From positions 310,001 to 374,000 of the forward strand of contig JAGYIT010000006.1 in the NCBI GenBank assembly GCA_018402445.1: a stretch of DNA of 64,000 nucleotides, read 5' to 3'. Source of the DNA: Akkermansiaceae bacterium (GTDB lineage Bacteria > Verrucomicrobiota > Verrucomicrobiia > Verrucomicrobiales > Akkermansiaceae). The position numbers and the translations under genes are program-made. Positions within the stretch are counted from its first letter, which is position 1. Each line of letters opens with the position of its first letter. The notes under the pieces are model-generated. The model did no database searches and was not told the DNA's origin. It saw only the letters and a program-made list of their open reading frames with translations. Positions 1 to 8,389 of this stretch are shown piece after piece.

Positions 1-1092
1 TTCCGTGGCGCAAACCACTAGGCAGCGCTCCGGGTCAATGTCTTGCCGGGCGTGGTAGAAGCCGCGTTCCAGCTTGGGCGATCGGCCGCGTTTGATTTCC
101 AGTGCCCATGGTTTGCGGTGCCCGGGGAGTTCGAGAACGAGATCGATCTCCGCGCCGGCTGCGGTGCGGTAGAAAGAGGCGCGCGCACCCGCCGGAAGGG
201 AGGCGATGATGTTTTCGATGACAAAGCCCTCCCAGCTTGCTCCCAGCCGTGAGTAGCCAAGGAGATCCTCCATCGTCGTCACGCCAAGCAAGTGGTGGAG
301 CAAGCCGCTGTCGCGCAGGTAGATTCGCGGCGATTTCACCAGGCGCTTGCCGCTGTTTGCGCTCCAAGGCTCAAGGCGGCGCAGGAGGAACAGATCGACG
401 AACAGATCGATGTATGAGGCGAGAGTCTTGCCGGATACCGCAAGGCTGCGGGCGAGTTGCGCGGCGTTGAGCAGCCCGCCGTGTTCGTGAGCAAGCATGG
501 TCCAGAACCGGCGCAAGGTTTCTGCGGCGATACGCGGGCCGAGCTGTGGAATATCCCGCTCTAGATAGCTGCGGATGAAGGCTTCGCGCCAGCGGACGCT
601 GCGGGCGTCGTCCGGCGCGGTGAAGCTCTCGGGAAAGCCGCCCCGCAGCCAGAGTTGCTCCAATGGTGCGAGGCCCACTTCCGGCACGGTCAGCCCCGCT
701 AGTTCCACGCGCGCCAGCCGTCCCGCCAGACTCTCGCTGCCCTGGCGCAGAAGATCGATGGATGCGGAACCGAGCAGCAGGAATTGGCCCGAGCGCCGCC
801 CTTCCCGTTTCGACTGGTCGATGAGGCTGCGCAACACCGGAAACAGCTCGGGAACGCGCTGAATCTCGTCGAGAACAACCAACTTCCCCAGATGCCGCGA
901 CAGGTAATCGGCAGGATCACTCAGTTTGGCCAAATCGGTCGGATGTTCGAGATCGAGATACAGTGCACCAGTATCTTCGGCGATTTCCATGGCGAGAGTC
1001 GTTTTGCCTACTTGCCGCGGGCCGAGCACCGCCACAGCCGGGAATTGATCAAGTAAATCGACGGTATGGGCTTTCAGAAAGCGAGGAAACAT
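1..1092 (-). CDS. AAA+ ATPase with C-terminal DUF4143 domain (3' end cut by window edge)
   Basis: The reading frame is open from an ATG at 1092 to the window edge, so the C-terminus is missing. It encodes a cytosolic ATPase of the widespread AAA_14 plus DUF4143 family. A Walker A motif (GPRQVGKTT) lies about 25 residues from the start, and a Walker B-like stretch (LVVLDEIQRVPELF) about 40 residues later. A sensor region LLLGSAS and the RLARVEL block follow. The DUF4143 part shows the usual LYLRDSGLLHHLLG and GFVIENII motifs, and then an AEIDLVLEL...ALEIKRG segment that resembles a PD-(D/E)XK nuclease-like core. The family is known but its cellular role is poorly defined; it is typically scattered and horizontally mobile. 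No partner gene lies next to it on the right. Confidence 0.9.
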   Translation of the reverse strand, partial: MFPRFLKAHTVDLLDQFPAVAVLGPRQVGKTTLAMEIAEDTGALYLDLEHPTDLAKLSDPADYLSRHLGKLVVLDEIQRVPELFPVLRSLIDQSKREGRRSGQFLLLGSASIDLLRQGSESLAGRLARVELAGLTVPEVGLAPLEQLWLRGGFPESFTAPDDARSVRWREAFIRSYLERDIPQLGPRIAAETLRRFWTMLAHEHGGLLNAAQLARSLAVSGKTLASYIDLFVDLFLLRRLEPWSANSGKRLVKSPRIYLRDSGLLHHLLGVTTMEDLLGYSRLGASWEGFVIENIIASLPAGARASFYRTAAGAEIDLVLELPGHRKPWALEIKRGRSPKLERGFYHARQDIDPERCLVVCATE

Positions 1093-1632
1093 CCTTGTAA
1101 TATGGGATATTAACTCCACAAATGCAAGGATATATTCCAGCTGGCGCGAGCGGGATTTCCTGTTGGACGACGTGGGTGGTTCCCGATGCCGCCGTTGGCG
1201 AACTCGCTGGTTTCGCATCCGGCCATCAGCGCGAACTGGATGAACCTAAATACCGCAGTTGGGTATCAATTTTTCACCGCAGAGTCGCAGAGGTCGCAAA
1301 GGAACGCAGAGCCTTGCATGTGGGAAGATAGAAAATTTGGAAAAACGATGGAACTGCATGGTTCACCCAATGGGTGAAATGGAATTGCCGTGAAAAATGC
1401 CCTGCACTATCCCGAAACACAAACTCTTCTCAGCGTTCCCTCTGCGACCTCTGCGCCTTTGCGGTGAAAATCTTCGTTTGAACTGCGGATTTTAGGGTGA
1501 AGGGGAGAGGCTCGCCGGCGTTGGTGGCGGCTTCGATGGTGTCCGCCCCGATGGGTTCCAGCACCATGGGAAAAACCTGTCTGGGCATGGACTGGGTGAG
1601 CAGCTCCTGATTAAAGACGCTCAAAAAGGACG
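1093..1632. other. Non-coding stretch between ATPase and regulator relic
   Basis: No convincing gene is seen. The stretch holds the promoter side of the divergent ATPase gene, an inverted-repeat element (1245-1496, listed separately), and about 140 bp of sequence. A minus-strand reading there (PMVLEPIGADTIEAATNAGE) looks protein-like but was not recognised and runs straight into the repeat. It may be another gene scrap. Confidence 0.5.
1245..1496. repeat. Inverted-repeat miniature element with IS1380-like ends
   Basis: The ends are CCTAAATACCGCAGTT (1245-1260) and AACTGCGGATTTTAGG (1481-1496), which are inverted copies of each other. Inside them are a second pair of inverted blocks of about 40 bp, 1271-1311 and 1429-1470, both reading roughly TTTTCACCGCAGAGTCGCAG and onward. 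The outer ends resemble the terminal repeats of the IS1380-type element and its miniature copy near 40.6-42.4 kb (CCTAGAATCCGCAGTTG). This suggests a non-autonomous element (MITE) of a related family. There is no coding capacity and no clear target duplication. Confidence 0.6.
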
Positions 1633-2112
1633 TTGCTATGTGTATCATTGACTGATGTGAAGAAACGAATGCCCGGAGCCGATGGGCCCAGGTTCCGGTG
1701 CACTCTGCTGCCGTACGAGCGCGCCGACATTCAGCTCGACCACGTGTTGGAAATCCAGCAGAGGCTGCGGGAGGAGGGGCATGATGTCAGGGTGGCGGAG
1801 AAGAGCCTTGTCGAGCTGGGGATGAAGACGGGACGGATCGCGCGGATGGTGAAGCGGACGGAAACCAATGCCTGGGTGGTGTTCTCGGCGTCCCAGGAAA
1901 TCCTGGAATAGTTCGTTTCTCATTCCGTGCCGGCGTTCGAATGGTGCGAGCCGTCCGTGAGCTGCATCCGCTGGAGGAGCGGGCTGTGGGTGCGCCGCAT
2001 TGTCACGTGGGTCGGCAACGTCGCGAAGGGCAAGGAAGACCTCCGGCAAGGATTCACCAAGGCGGAGTTCGTGGAGAAAGCCACGGTCGGGCCGGCTGCT
2101 GGGGCGAAATGA
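1633..2112 (+). pseudogene. Relic of a GntR/LacI-type sugar regulator (ligand-binding domain)
   Basis: The frame carries sequence typical of the large verrucomicrobial/planctomycetal regulator family with a periplasmic-binding-like ligand domain: LREEGHDVRVAEKSLVELGM, then NAWVVFSASQEILE. A TAG stop at about 1909 replaces the tryptophan expected in the conserved EILEWF. The same frame then continues with FVSHSVPAFEW, after which most of the ligand domain is missing. It resumes with a family-like C-terminus (RRIVTWVGNVAKGKEDLRQG, then TKAEFVEKATVGP). The DNA-binding N-terminus is also absent. The gene is therefore dead through truncation, an internal deletion and a nonsense mutation. The family assignment rests on remembered motifs. 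Confidence 0.65.
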
Positions 2113-2132
2113 GCTCGTGAGATCGCCACCTT

Positions 2133-4223
2133 TCAGTCCTGCGGGACGTGGGGTTCGAAGGTCATGGAGCGTTCGTGCTCGCGGGCTTTGGCGGCTTTTT
2201 TTGATTGCTGGTAGAAGTGTTCCTGGGCGCGGAAGGGTTTTTCGCCTTTGGCGGGGACGATGGGGGCGGAGCTGCCGTTGCGTTGGATGCGCCAGGCGTT
2301 GCGGTTGTCGTTGAAATACGCTTCGAGGATTTTCACGAGGCGGCGTTTGATGGTTTTTTCCTCGATGGGGATCATCAGCTCGACGCGTTTTTCGAGGTTG
2401 CGCGTCATCCAGTCGGCGGAGGCGATGAAGACCAAGGGGTCGCCGCCCTGGTGGAAGTAGAAGAGGCGGGCGTGCTCGAGGTAGCGGTCGATGACGGAAA
2501 TGACCTCGATGTTTTTCGAGAATTTCTCACCGGGGATGAGGCAGCAGATGCCGCGGACGTTGAGCTTGATCTCGACTCCAGCCTGGGAGGCGGAGTAGAG
2601 GGCGGCGATGATGTCGGGATCCTGGAGTGAGTTGGTTTTCGCGATGATGCGGGCGGGGAGGCCTTGTTTCGCGCGCTCCGCCTCGCCGGCGATCAAGTCT
2701 AACAGGCGGGGCTTCATCGCGGAAGGCGCGGGGATGAGGCGCTGGAAGCGGAGGAGCTTGGAGCGACCGGTGACGGCATTGAAAAGGAGGGAGGCGTCGT
2801 TTCCGTACTCGGACTTGCAGGTGAGGTAGGAGATGTCGGTGTAGAGGCGGGAGGTGGTCTCGTTGTAATTGCCGGTGCCGAGGTGGACGTAGCGGCGGAT
2901 GCGGCCGGACTCGCGGCGCAGGACGAGGCAGATCTTGGCGTGGGTCTTGAGGTTTTTCACGCCATAGACGATCTGGGCACCGGCGCGCTGGAGCTCGTCG
3001 GCGCGGTTGAGGTTGCGCGCTTCGTCGAAGCGGGCTTTGAGCTCCACCAAGGCGGTGACGTGCTTGCCGTTTTCCGCGGCGCGGATCAGGGCGTCGATGA
3101 TGCGGGACTGGCGGGCGGTGCGGTAGAGGATCTGCTTGATGGCGATCACATCGGGATCGACGGCGGCCTCCTCGATGAGGCGGATGACGGGGTCGAAGGA
3201 TTCGTAGGGGTGGAAAAGCAGCACGTCGCCGGCGGCGATGGTCTCGAACATGGAGGCTCCGGGAGCGATGGAGGGCGAGTGTTGGGCGGGCCAATCCTCG
3301 TCGCGGAGGTGGTCGTGGTCTGGCAGGAAAGCGAGTTCCATGAACGAGGAAAGTCCGAGCGGGCCGGCGTGGCGGTAGATTTCCTGCGGGGAGGAGGCGG
3401 TGACTTTCTGAATGAGGGAGGAGAGGTCGCGCGGGGCGTCGGCGCGGATTTCTAGGCGGACGGTGTCGGCGAACCGGCGGGCGGTGAGGACGTCCTCCAT
3501 TTCGTCGGCAAGGTCGGTGGCATCCTCTTCCTGGACGGCGATGTCGCCGTTGCGGGTGACGCGGAAGGCGGTGGTAGCGGTGACGTTCTCGCCGGGGAAA
3601 AGGCGCTCGGCGTGGGTGGCGACGAGATCCTCGATGAGGATGAAGGAGGTTGTTTCGTCATCGGTGGGGATGGCGATGCGGCGCGGGAGGTTTTCCGGGA
3701 TGGGGATGAGGACGTGGCGCGAGGTCTTGTCCGCGGGGTCGTGCAGGCGGCAGGCGAGGACGATCTGCAGCGCAGGGACGACGGGCGGGACGGAGTCGGG
3801 ATCGACGGCGAGGGGTGTGAGGAGCGGGGAGATGTTGTCGTCGAAAGCGATGGCGGTCTGGGCGCGCTGGGTGTCGGTAAGTTGCGCGGCGGCGAGGAGG
3901 ACGATGCCTTTTTCCGCGAGGGCGGGGAGCAGGGCGTTGTTGAGGAGGTCGTATTGGTCGCCGTTCATTTTCACCACGCGCTCGCGGATGGCGGCGAGGT
4001 TGCGCACGGGGGTGAAGCCGGAGTTGTCCCGGGTTTTCCGCCCGCTGCGGCGCATCAGTATCAGGGAACCGACGCGGACTTGGAAGAACTCGTCGAGGTT
4101 GCTGGCGGAGATAGCGAGGAACTTGACGCGCTCCAGCAGCGGCAGGTCATCGCGGAAGGCCTGCGCGAGGACGCGCTGGTTGAATTCGAGCCATGAGAGT
4201 TCGCGGTTGTGGTATGGGGGCAT
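2133..4223 (-). CDS. ppk1: Polyphosphate kinase (PPK1)
   Basis: This 696-residue protein is of normal length for PPK1, the membrane-associated enzyme that reversibly polymerises the gamma-phosphate of ATP into polyphosphate. The N-terminal domain starts with the family signature NRELSWLEFNQRVL and SNLDEFFQVRVGSL. The catalytic half contains ALVELKARFDEARNLNRADE, the essential histidine region NLKTHAKICLV (His at about residue 428) and YVHLGTGNYNE (second His at about 447), then SADWMTRNLEKRVE near the end. It lies on the minus strand downstream of a toxin-antitoxin pair and an exopolyphosphatase-type gene on the same strand, so synthesis and breakdown of polyphosphate are clustered. Confidence 0.97.
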   Translation of the reverse strand: MPPYHNRELSWLEFNQRVLAQAFRDDLPLLERVKFLAISASNLDEFFQVRVGSLILMRRSGRKTRDNSGFTPVRNLAAIRERVVKMNGDQYDLLNNALLPALAEKGIVLLAAAQLTDTQRAQTAIAFDDNISPLLTPLAVDPDSVPPVVPALQIVLACRLHDPADKTSRHVLIPIPENLPRRIAIPTDDETTSFILIEDLVATHAERLFPGENVTATTAFRVTRNGDIAVQEEDATDLADEMEDVLTARRFADTVRLEIRADAPRDLSSLIQKVTASSPQEIYRHAGPLGLSSFMELAFLPDHDHLRDEDWPAQHSPSIAPGASMFETIAAGDVLLFHPYESFDPVIRLIEEAAVDPDVIAIKQILYRTARQSRIIDALIRAAENGKHVTALVELKARFDEARNLNRADELQRAGAQIVYGVKNLKTHAKICLVLRRESGRIRRYVHLGTGNYNETTSRLYTDISYLTCKSEYGNDASLLFNAVTGRSKLLRFQRLIPAPSAMKPRLLDLIAGEAERAKQGLPARIIAKTNSLQDPDIIAALYSASQAGVEIKLNVRGICCLIPGEKFSKNIEVISVIDRYLEHARLFYFHQGGDPLVFIASADWMTRNLEKRVELMIPIEEKTIKRRLVKILEAYFNDNRNAWRIQRNGSSAPIVPAKGEKPFRAQEHFYQQSKKAAKAREHERSMTFEPHVPQD

Positions 4224-4243
4224 AAAACTTTAAATTTTAAATT

Positions 4244-4549
4244 TCAAGGAAGGGTAGAAATACGGGACTTCCAGTAATAGGGACGGCGGGAGGTGTTTCC
4301 CAAGGCGTATATCCTGATGATCCGGGTGTCCTTGCGGGGTTCGAAGACCAGGTAAAACGGGAAAGGGGGTAGGTGGTGGATGCACACACCAAGGTGGTTT
4401 TTGCGGAAGCGGAATGGATCCTCAGCGATTCTCAGGATGGAAGATTGGATCTCACGGCTTAGTCTTTCACCGGTTCCGAAGCGCCCTTCCGAATAGGAGA
4501 TCGCATTCTCGATCTCGGCCAGCGCCTCGTCTTCGAATTCGGCGATCAT
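4244..4549 (-). CDS. RelE/ParE-family toxin
   Basis: This is a 101-residue basic protein with the fold signature of RelE/ParE toxins. It has an N-terminal helix (FEDEALAEIENAISYSEGRF), a middle block around SREIQSSILRIAEDPFRFR, and a C-terminal beta-hairpin FYLVFEPRKDTRIIRIYAL ending in HTS-like NTSRRPYYW. Such toxins cleave ribosome-bound mRNA or poison gyrase; which one applies here cannot be read. The ATG overlaps the upstream antitoxin stop by 4 bases (4546-4549), the usual order of antitoxin then toxin. It sits 20 bases upstream of ppk1. Confidence 0.88.
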   Translation of the reverse strand: MIAEFEDEALAEIENAISYSEGRFGTGERLSREIQSSILRIAEDPFRFRKNHLGVCIHHLPPFPFYLVFEPRKDTRIIRIYALGNTSRRPYYWKSRISTLP

Positions 4550-4776
4550 CTTGATCCGTTTGCGGCTGCATCCATCCTTCTGAAGGCTTCTTCCATAGGG
4601 ACGAGCTTTGATTTCCCGAGCCGGACATTCTCCATCCTTTGAGCAACGATCTTCATCTGCTCCTCCATCAGTTCGTCCGGGGAGATCTCGTCCAAAATTG
4701 CGTAGGCCAGATCCTCACGCTCACGAACTGAAAGCTGCCGAGCTTCATTCTTCAGATTTTCCACCGTTGCAGTCAT
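4546..4776 (-). CDS. Addiction-module antitoxin (TIGR02574-type)
   Basis: This 76-residue acidic protein resembles the 'putative addiction module component' family that pairs with RelE/ParE toxins. The motif LSVREREDLAYAILDEI is typical (these proteins usually read LSxxERxxLAxxLLxSL). The C-terminal half (RMENVRLGKSKLVPMEEAFRRM) would contact the toxin and carries the common K-x-x-x-x-x-E-E tail. The 4-base overlap with the toxin indicates translational coupling. These antitoxins normally autorepress their own promoter, which here would lie in the short gap 4777-4812 after the upstream gene's stop. Confidence 0.85.
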   Translation of the reverse strand: MTATVENLKNEARQLSVREREDLAYAILDEISPDELMEEQMKIVAQRMENVRLGKSKLVPMEEAFRRMDAAANGSR

Positions 4777-4812
4777 AGGCTATGTATAGTGTTTCGGAGT
4801 TTTATTTCAAGC

Positions 4813-6375
4813 TCAGTTATCCTCCTCGATGACGACGGTGAGGCCGAAGACCTGCTCGAAGAGATCCGCCTTGGAGTCCATGGCGAGGCGCTCGATGGCG
4901 GCGTCCTCGAGGCCGGGGAGGCGGATGCGGAGCTTGTCGTGGGTGCGGCGGATCTCGATTTTGGAGATGCGCTGAGCGTGGGTGCGCTCGAGGGCGTCGG
5001 CGACGCGGAGGATGGCGGCGAGCTTGCAGACGCGGATGCGGTCTTCGACGCTGAGGGCGGCGTAGGAGGGGTGGTCGAGCTTGGGGCCGGAGTGGCGGTG
5101 GTAGCGGGAAACGAGGGCGACGATGGTAACGTCGAGGCGGTCGAGCCCGAAGATTTCCGAGTTCAGGATGATGTATTCCGAGTGCTTGTGGTGGGCGCGA
5201 GGGCTGACGTAGGTGCCGACCTCGTGGAGGATGGCTGCGACCTGGAGCAACAGGGCGTCGTGCTCGGTGAGGTGGTGGAGATCCTGGAGGTTGGTGAGGA
5301 AGCGCTCGCAGAGTTTCCCGACGTGCTCGCCGTGTCCGGGATCGGATTGGTAGCGCTCGGCGAGGATGCGGGCGGAGCGCAGCACCTCGTCCGCGAAGGA
5401 TCCGCTCAGCTCGCGGGAGACGAGGAGATCGTGCAGCAGGCCCTGTTCGTATTCGGAAGTTGGGATGTGGACTTCCTTCATCCCGAGCGCCTCGGTGATG
5501 GCAAGGTTGATCTCCAGCGCGGGGATGAGCGCCTCGGCGGTCTGATAATCGAGCTGAAAGCGTTTCACCGCGCCGAGATCGCTGAGGACGGCGGTTTCGG
5601 CGGTGAATTTCCGGAAATCCTTGAGCGAGCACGCCTCGTTGTTTTTCGTGAGGAAAGAAGCGACGGATTGGATCTCGTAGCCGATGAGGATGACGCCGTC
5701 GATGGTGACATCGGAGAAATCGAAGCGGAACTGGGCGAGGTTCCCGGAGGCGTGCTCGCGGATCACGCGGAGCAGGGAAGAGCCCTCGGCATGGGAGGCC
5801 TCGACCGCCTCGCGGGTGCGGTGCGTGCCCATGCGGTAGCTGGTGTAGCGGGTGATGAGGCCTTCCTGGAAAAGCAGGGCGCGGGTGTTCCCGGGGCCGA
5901 CGTGGACGACGAGCGCGGTGCGGCGCGTCATGGCAGGCAGGTGCTGGAGGCGGCGGCGTGTCTTGAGATAGATGAGGCGGGTCATCTCGCCATCGTCGAT
6001 CATGGAAACAGGCAGCCCGCAGGCGATGCGGATGCGGTTGAGGACGGACTCGTGGTTGGCGGCCTCATGGAGGACGTTGGTGGCGACGGCGCGGGTGAGG
6101 TTGTGCGGATCGAGGCCCATTTCCGAAAGCGTTTCCTGGTAGCCGCGGATGATGGAAACGATGCGCTCGGTAGTGGCGTTGGAGACGACATTCCCGCCGA
6201 AGACATCCTGCGCAAGCGGCGCGGGCTGCTCTAGGAAGTCGATGGGCGTGAGGTTCCCCTCCGCGTCGCGCTCCGCGATGATGATCGATACGGAACTCGC
6301 GCCGATGTGCAGCGCGGTGAGGAGGGACGCCGGGTGGGCGGTGGGAAGGGTATGTGTTTTCCGCGCTCGCGCCAT
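4813..6375 (-). CDS. ppx: Ppx/GppA-type exopolyphosphatase with C-terminal HD domain
   Basis: This is a 520-residue cytosolic protein. The N-terminal two-thirds match the Ppx/GppA ASKHA-fold family: TALHIGASSVSIII is the phosphate-1 loop, VATNVLHEAANHESVLNRIR follows, and VVHVGPGNTRALLF is the phosphate-2 region. The latter usually reads DIGGGSTE and is degenerate here. The last third (about 330-500) has HD-phosphohydrolase features: LLLQVAAILHEVGTYV and HHKHSEYIIL, then AAILRVADALERTH. These enzymes remove phosphate from polyphosphate or pppGpp. I place the start at 6375 because the longer upstream frame would overlap the divergent kinase gene. The pairing with ppk1 on the same strand supports a polyphosphate role; the altered phosphate loop leaves the exact activity open. 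Confidence 0.88.
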   Translation of the reverse strand: MARARKTHTLPTAHPASLLTALHIGASSVSIIIAERDAEGNLTPIDFLEQPAPLAQDVFGGNVVSNATTERIVSIIRGYQETLSEMGLDPHNLTRAVATNVLHEAANHESVLNRIRIACGLPVSMIDDGEMTRLIYLKTRRRLQHLPAMTRRTALVVHVGPGNTRALLFQEGLITRYTSYRMGTHRTREAVEASHAEGSSLLRVIREHASGNLAQFRFDFSDVTIDGVILIGYEIQSVASFLTKNNEACSLKDFRKFTAETAVLSDLGAVKRFQLDYQTAEALIPALEINLAITEALGMKEVHIPTSEYEQGLLHDLLVSRELSGSFADEVLRSARILAERYQSDPGHGEHVGKLCERFLTNLQDLHHLTEHDALLLQVAAILHEVGTYVSPRAHHKHSEYIILNSEIFGLDRLDVTIVALVSRYHRHSGPKLDHPSYAALSVEDRIRVCKLAAILRVADALERTHAQRISKIEIRRTHDKLRIRLPGLEDAAIERLAMDSKADLFEQVFGLTVVIEEDN

Positions 6376-6517
6376 GGGCTTATGACAGCGGCGGCGGCAC
6401 GTTTTTACAATGCCGAATGTGCGCGCGCGCTGGGTTCGAAAAATGCTACCCGGGCTTGCCACACGCCTTGACGCCTGACTAAGCATTGCTGAGGGGAGTG
6501 AAACCCCCGCCCTCACG

Positions 6518-8176
6518 ATGAGCGACGCGACACACGGCACCCCTTTCCAAGCTCCCGAAGTGGAGGAGGTCGCGAGGCTTTTCCCCAGCTTCGAGATCCT
6601 GGGGCTGATCGCGTGCGGAGGGATGGGTGCGGTTTATCATGCCGTCCAAACGTCCCTCGAGCGTCCGGTGGCGATCAAGATCCTGCCGCGGGAGTTCTCC
6701 ACGGACGAGGAGTTCCGCGCGGGTTTCGAATCCGAGGCGAAGGCGATGGCGAAACTGAACCATCCCAATCTCATCGGCGTGTACGATTTCGGCGAGGCGG
6801 GGGGGATGCTTTTCATCGTCATGGAGTATGTGGCGGGGAAATCCCTCCACCAGGCGACCAATGGTTGCGCCGTGGAGCAGGCGGACGCGCTCGCGATGGT
6901 CATCGGTGTATGCCACGGCCTGGTGCACGCCCACGAATACGGTATACTGCACCGCGACATCAAACCCTCCAACATCCTTCTCGACGGGCATATGAACCCG
7001 AAGATCGGCGATTTCGGCCTCGCCCGCGCCCTCGAGCGCGAGATCCAGCATGGCGAGCAGATTTTTGGGACGCCGGGCTACACCGCGCCGGAAGTCCTGC
7101 AACCACCGTTCGTGATCGACCAGCGTGCGGACATATTTTCCGTCGGAGTGATGCTCCACGAACTGCTCACGGGGCACCTGCCCGATGCCGATCCGCGCCC
7201 GGCTTCCCAGATCAGCGGGTGCAACCACCGGCTCGACGCGGTGATCCAGCGCGCCACCCACCCCGATCCGGCGCGCCGCTACTCCTCGGCGATGGAGTTG
7301 GCGCGCGAGCTGGGGATTATCGCCGCATTGCCGAACCGCACGATCCGCACCGGCCCGCCGGTAGCCCGCGCGGGGCCAGTGGGTGTTTCCCCGGCGCTTT
7401 CCAAGCCGGCTCACTCGGCGCTTTCCAAGCCGGGTGCTTCCGCCGCCCTTCCCAAGCCGGCTTCCGCGCTCGCCCCACGTCCTCATGGCTCGTTCAACCC
7501 GCCGCAATCCGTGGTGAAGGAATCCTCGGGATCTGGCCTAGTGATTTTTCTCGTCATCGCGCTGGCCGCCGCCGTCGCCGTGTTTTTTCTCATTCAGGGG
7601 AACAAGCGCCCACCTGCAGCTCCCGCCCCGCCGCTTCAAGCTGGCGGGACATCGCCGCCTGCCGAGCTTGCCCCAGAGCCGGCTGCGGATGCGAAAGCCA
7701 GCCCGGAGGATGTAAAGCGACGCGTAAGGGCATCGATCCGGCAGCGCGTCGGCCCGGCCATCGAGAGCCAGCGCCGCGACATGAGGACGAACGTTTCGGA
7801 CTACAAAAGCGCCCTAGAGGCTGCGGCGGAGGGTCTTCCGATCGTGGACAAGGAGCGCGTGGGAACCGCCATTTCCGCGAACATGCGTGAGTGGGAAAAC
7901 GACGGCAACCGCATCCCGGAATCGGTGCCTGCCGGCTTCCGCCCCATCGACAACGCGGTGGATTTGCACACGGAATATTTCGGGAAGCAGGCTGCGATCC
8001 AGCGCAAGTTCGAAGCGGACATGGCTACGCTGGCCGGAGTCTATGTCCTCGAGTTGGAGAACCAGATCGGCAAGCTCGAAAAGGACGGCAACGCGCAGGC
8101 TGCCGACGCCCTTGAGGAGGAAGTCCGCGCCGTCAACGCGGATCCCGGCCGCTTCCGCTCGCTCATGCTTGAGTAG
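6518..8176 (+). CDS. Membrane-anchored Ser/Thr protein kinase (Hanks type)
   Basis: This 552-residue protein has a complete eukaryotic-like kinase domain at about 25-290. It shows the glycine loop ACGGMGAVY, the ATP-binding lysine in VAIKIL (K54), the catalytic loop HRDIKPSNILL (D147), DFG (D165-G167) and the APE-like YTAPEVL. A linker rich in repeated LSKPAHSALSKP-type units follows, then one transmembrane helix at about 337-360 (VIFLVIALAAAVAVFFL). The roughly 190-residue outer part is helical (coiled-coil-like, RASIRQRVGPAIESQRRD) and unrecognised. The kinase would face the cytosol and the helical sensor the periplasm. It is transcribed divergently from ppx across a 142-bp gap. Targets are unknown. 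Confidence 0.94.
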   Translation: MSDATHGTPFQAPEVEEVARLFPSFEILGLIACGGMGAVYHAVQTSLERPVAIKILPREFSTDEEFRAGFESEAKAMAKLNHPNLIGVYDFGEAGGMLFIVMEYVAGKSLHQATNGCAVEQADALAMVIGVCHGLVHAHEYGILHRDIKPSNILLDGHMNPKIGDFGLARALEREIQHGEQIFGTPGYTAPEVLQPPFVIDQRADIFSVGVMLHELLTGHLPDADPRPASQISGCNHRLDAVIQRATHPDPARRYSSAMELARELGIIAALPNRTIRTGPPVARAGPVGVSPALSKPAHSALSKPGASAALPKPASALAPRPHGSFNPPQSVVKESSGSGLVIFLVIALAAAVAVFFLIQGNKRPPAAPAPPLQAGGTSPPAELAPEPAADAKASPEDVKRRVRASIRQRVGPAIESQRRDMRTNVSDYKSALEAAAEGLPIVDKERVGTAISANMREWENDGNRIPESVPAGFRPIDNAVDLHTEYFGKQAAIQRKFEADMATLAGVYVLELENQIGKLEKDGNAQAADALEEEVRAVNADPGRFRSLMLE

Positions 8177-8181
8177 GTGCG

Positions 8182-8286
8182 TCAGCTGCGATTCCCGAAG
8201 CCCTGCGGCATCCGCAGGTAGGCCAGGTTATGCACCACCCCGCCGCAGTCCGTGTCGAAAAACATGACCTCCTCGCGCGTGACCAT
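8182..8286 (-). pseudogene. N-terminal stub of a YbgC/FadM-type acyl-CoA thioesterase
   Basis: A 34-residue minus-strand reading starts with ATG at 8286 and reads VMFFDTDCGGVVHNLAYLR, the hallmark N-terminus of hotdog thioesterases (xFxDTDxxGVVxxxxYLR, with the catalytic aspartate). It then stops after nine unrelated residues. A working enzyme needs about 130 residues, so this is a relic truncated at its 3' side, apparently where the kinase gene now ends. It has no other known partner here. Confidence 0.7.
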
Positions 8287-8389
8287 TACGCAACTTTTTT
8301 CCATACCCGGGGTTTTGGGGAAAGATGGCTTCCAGCGCAATGTTCTCTTGTGGGCGACCGTAAAAACAGGAAGCTTATCCACCAAAGCC

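Noticed and set aside
4789..6234. Long open frame on the plus strand opposite the exopolyphosphatase gene
   Set aside because: It is the mirror of a clearly conserved gene in GC-rich DNA, consists of low-complexity G/A/D/E/V-rich sequence and has no family motif.
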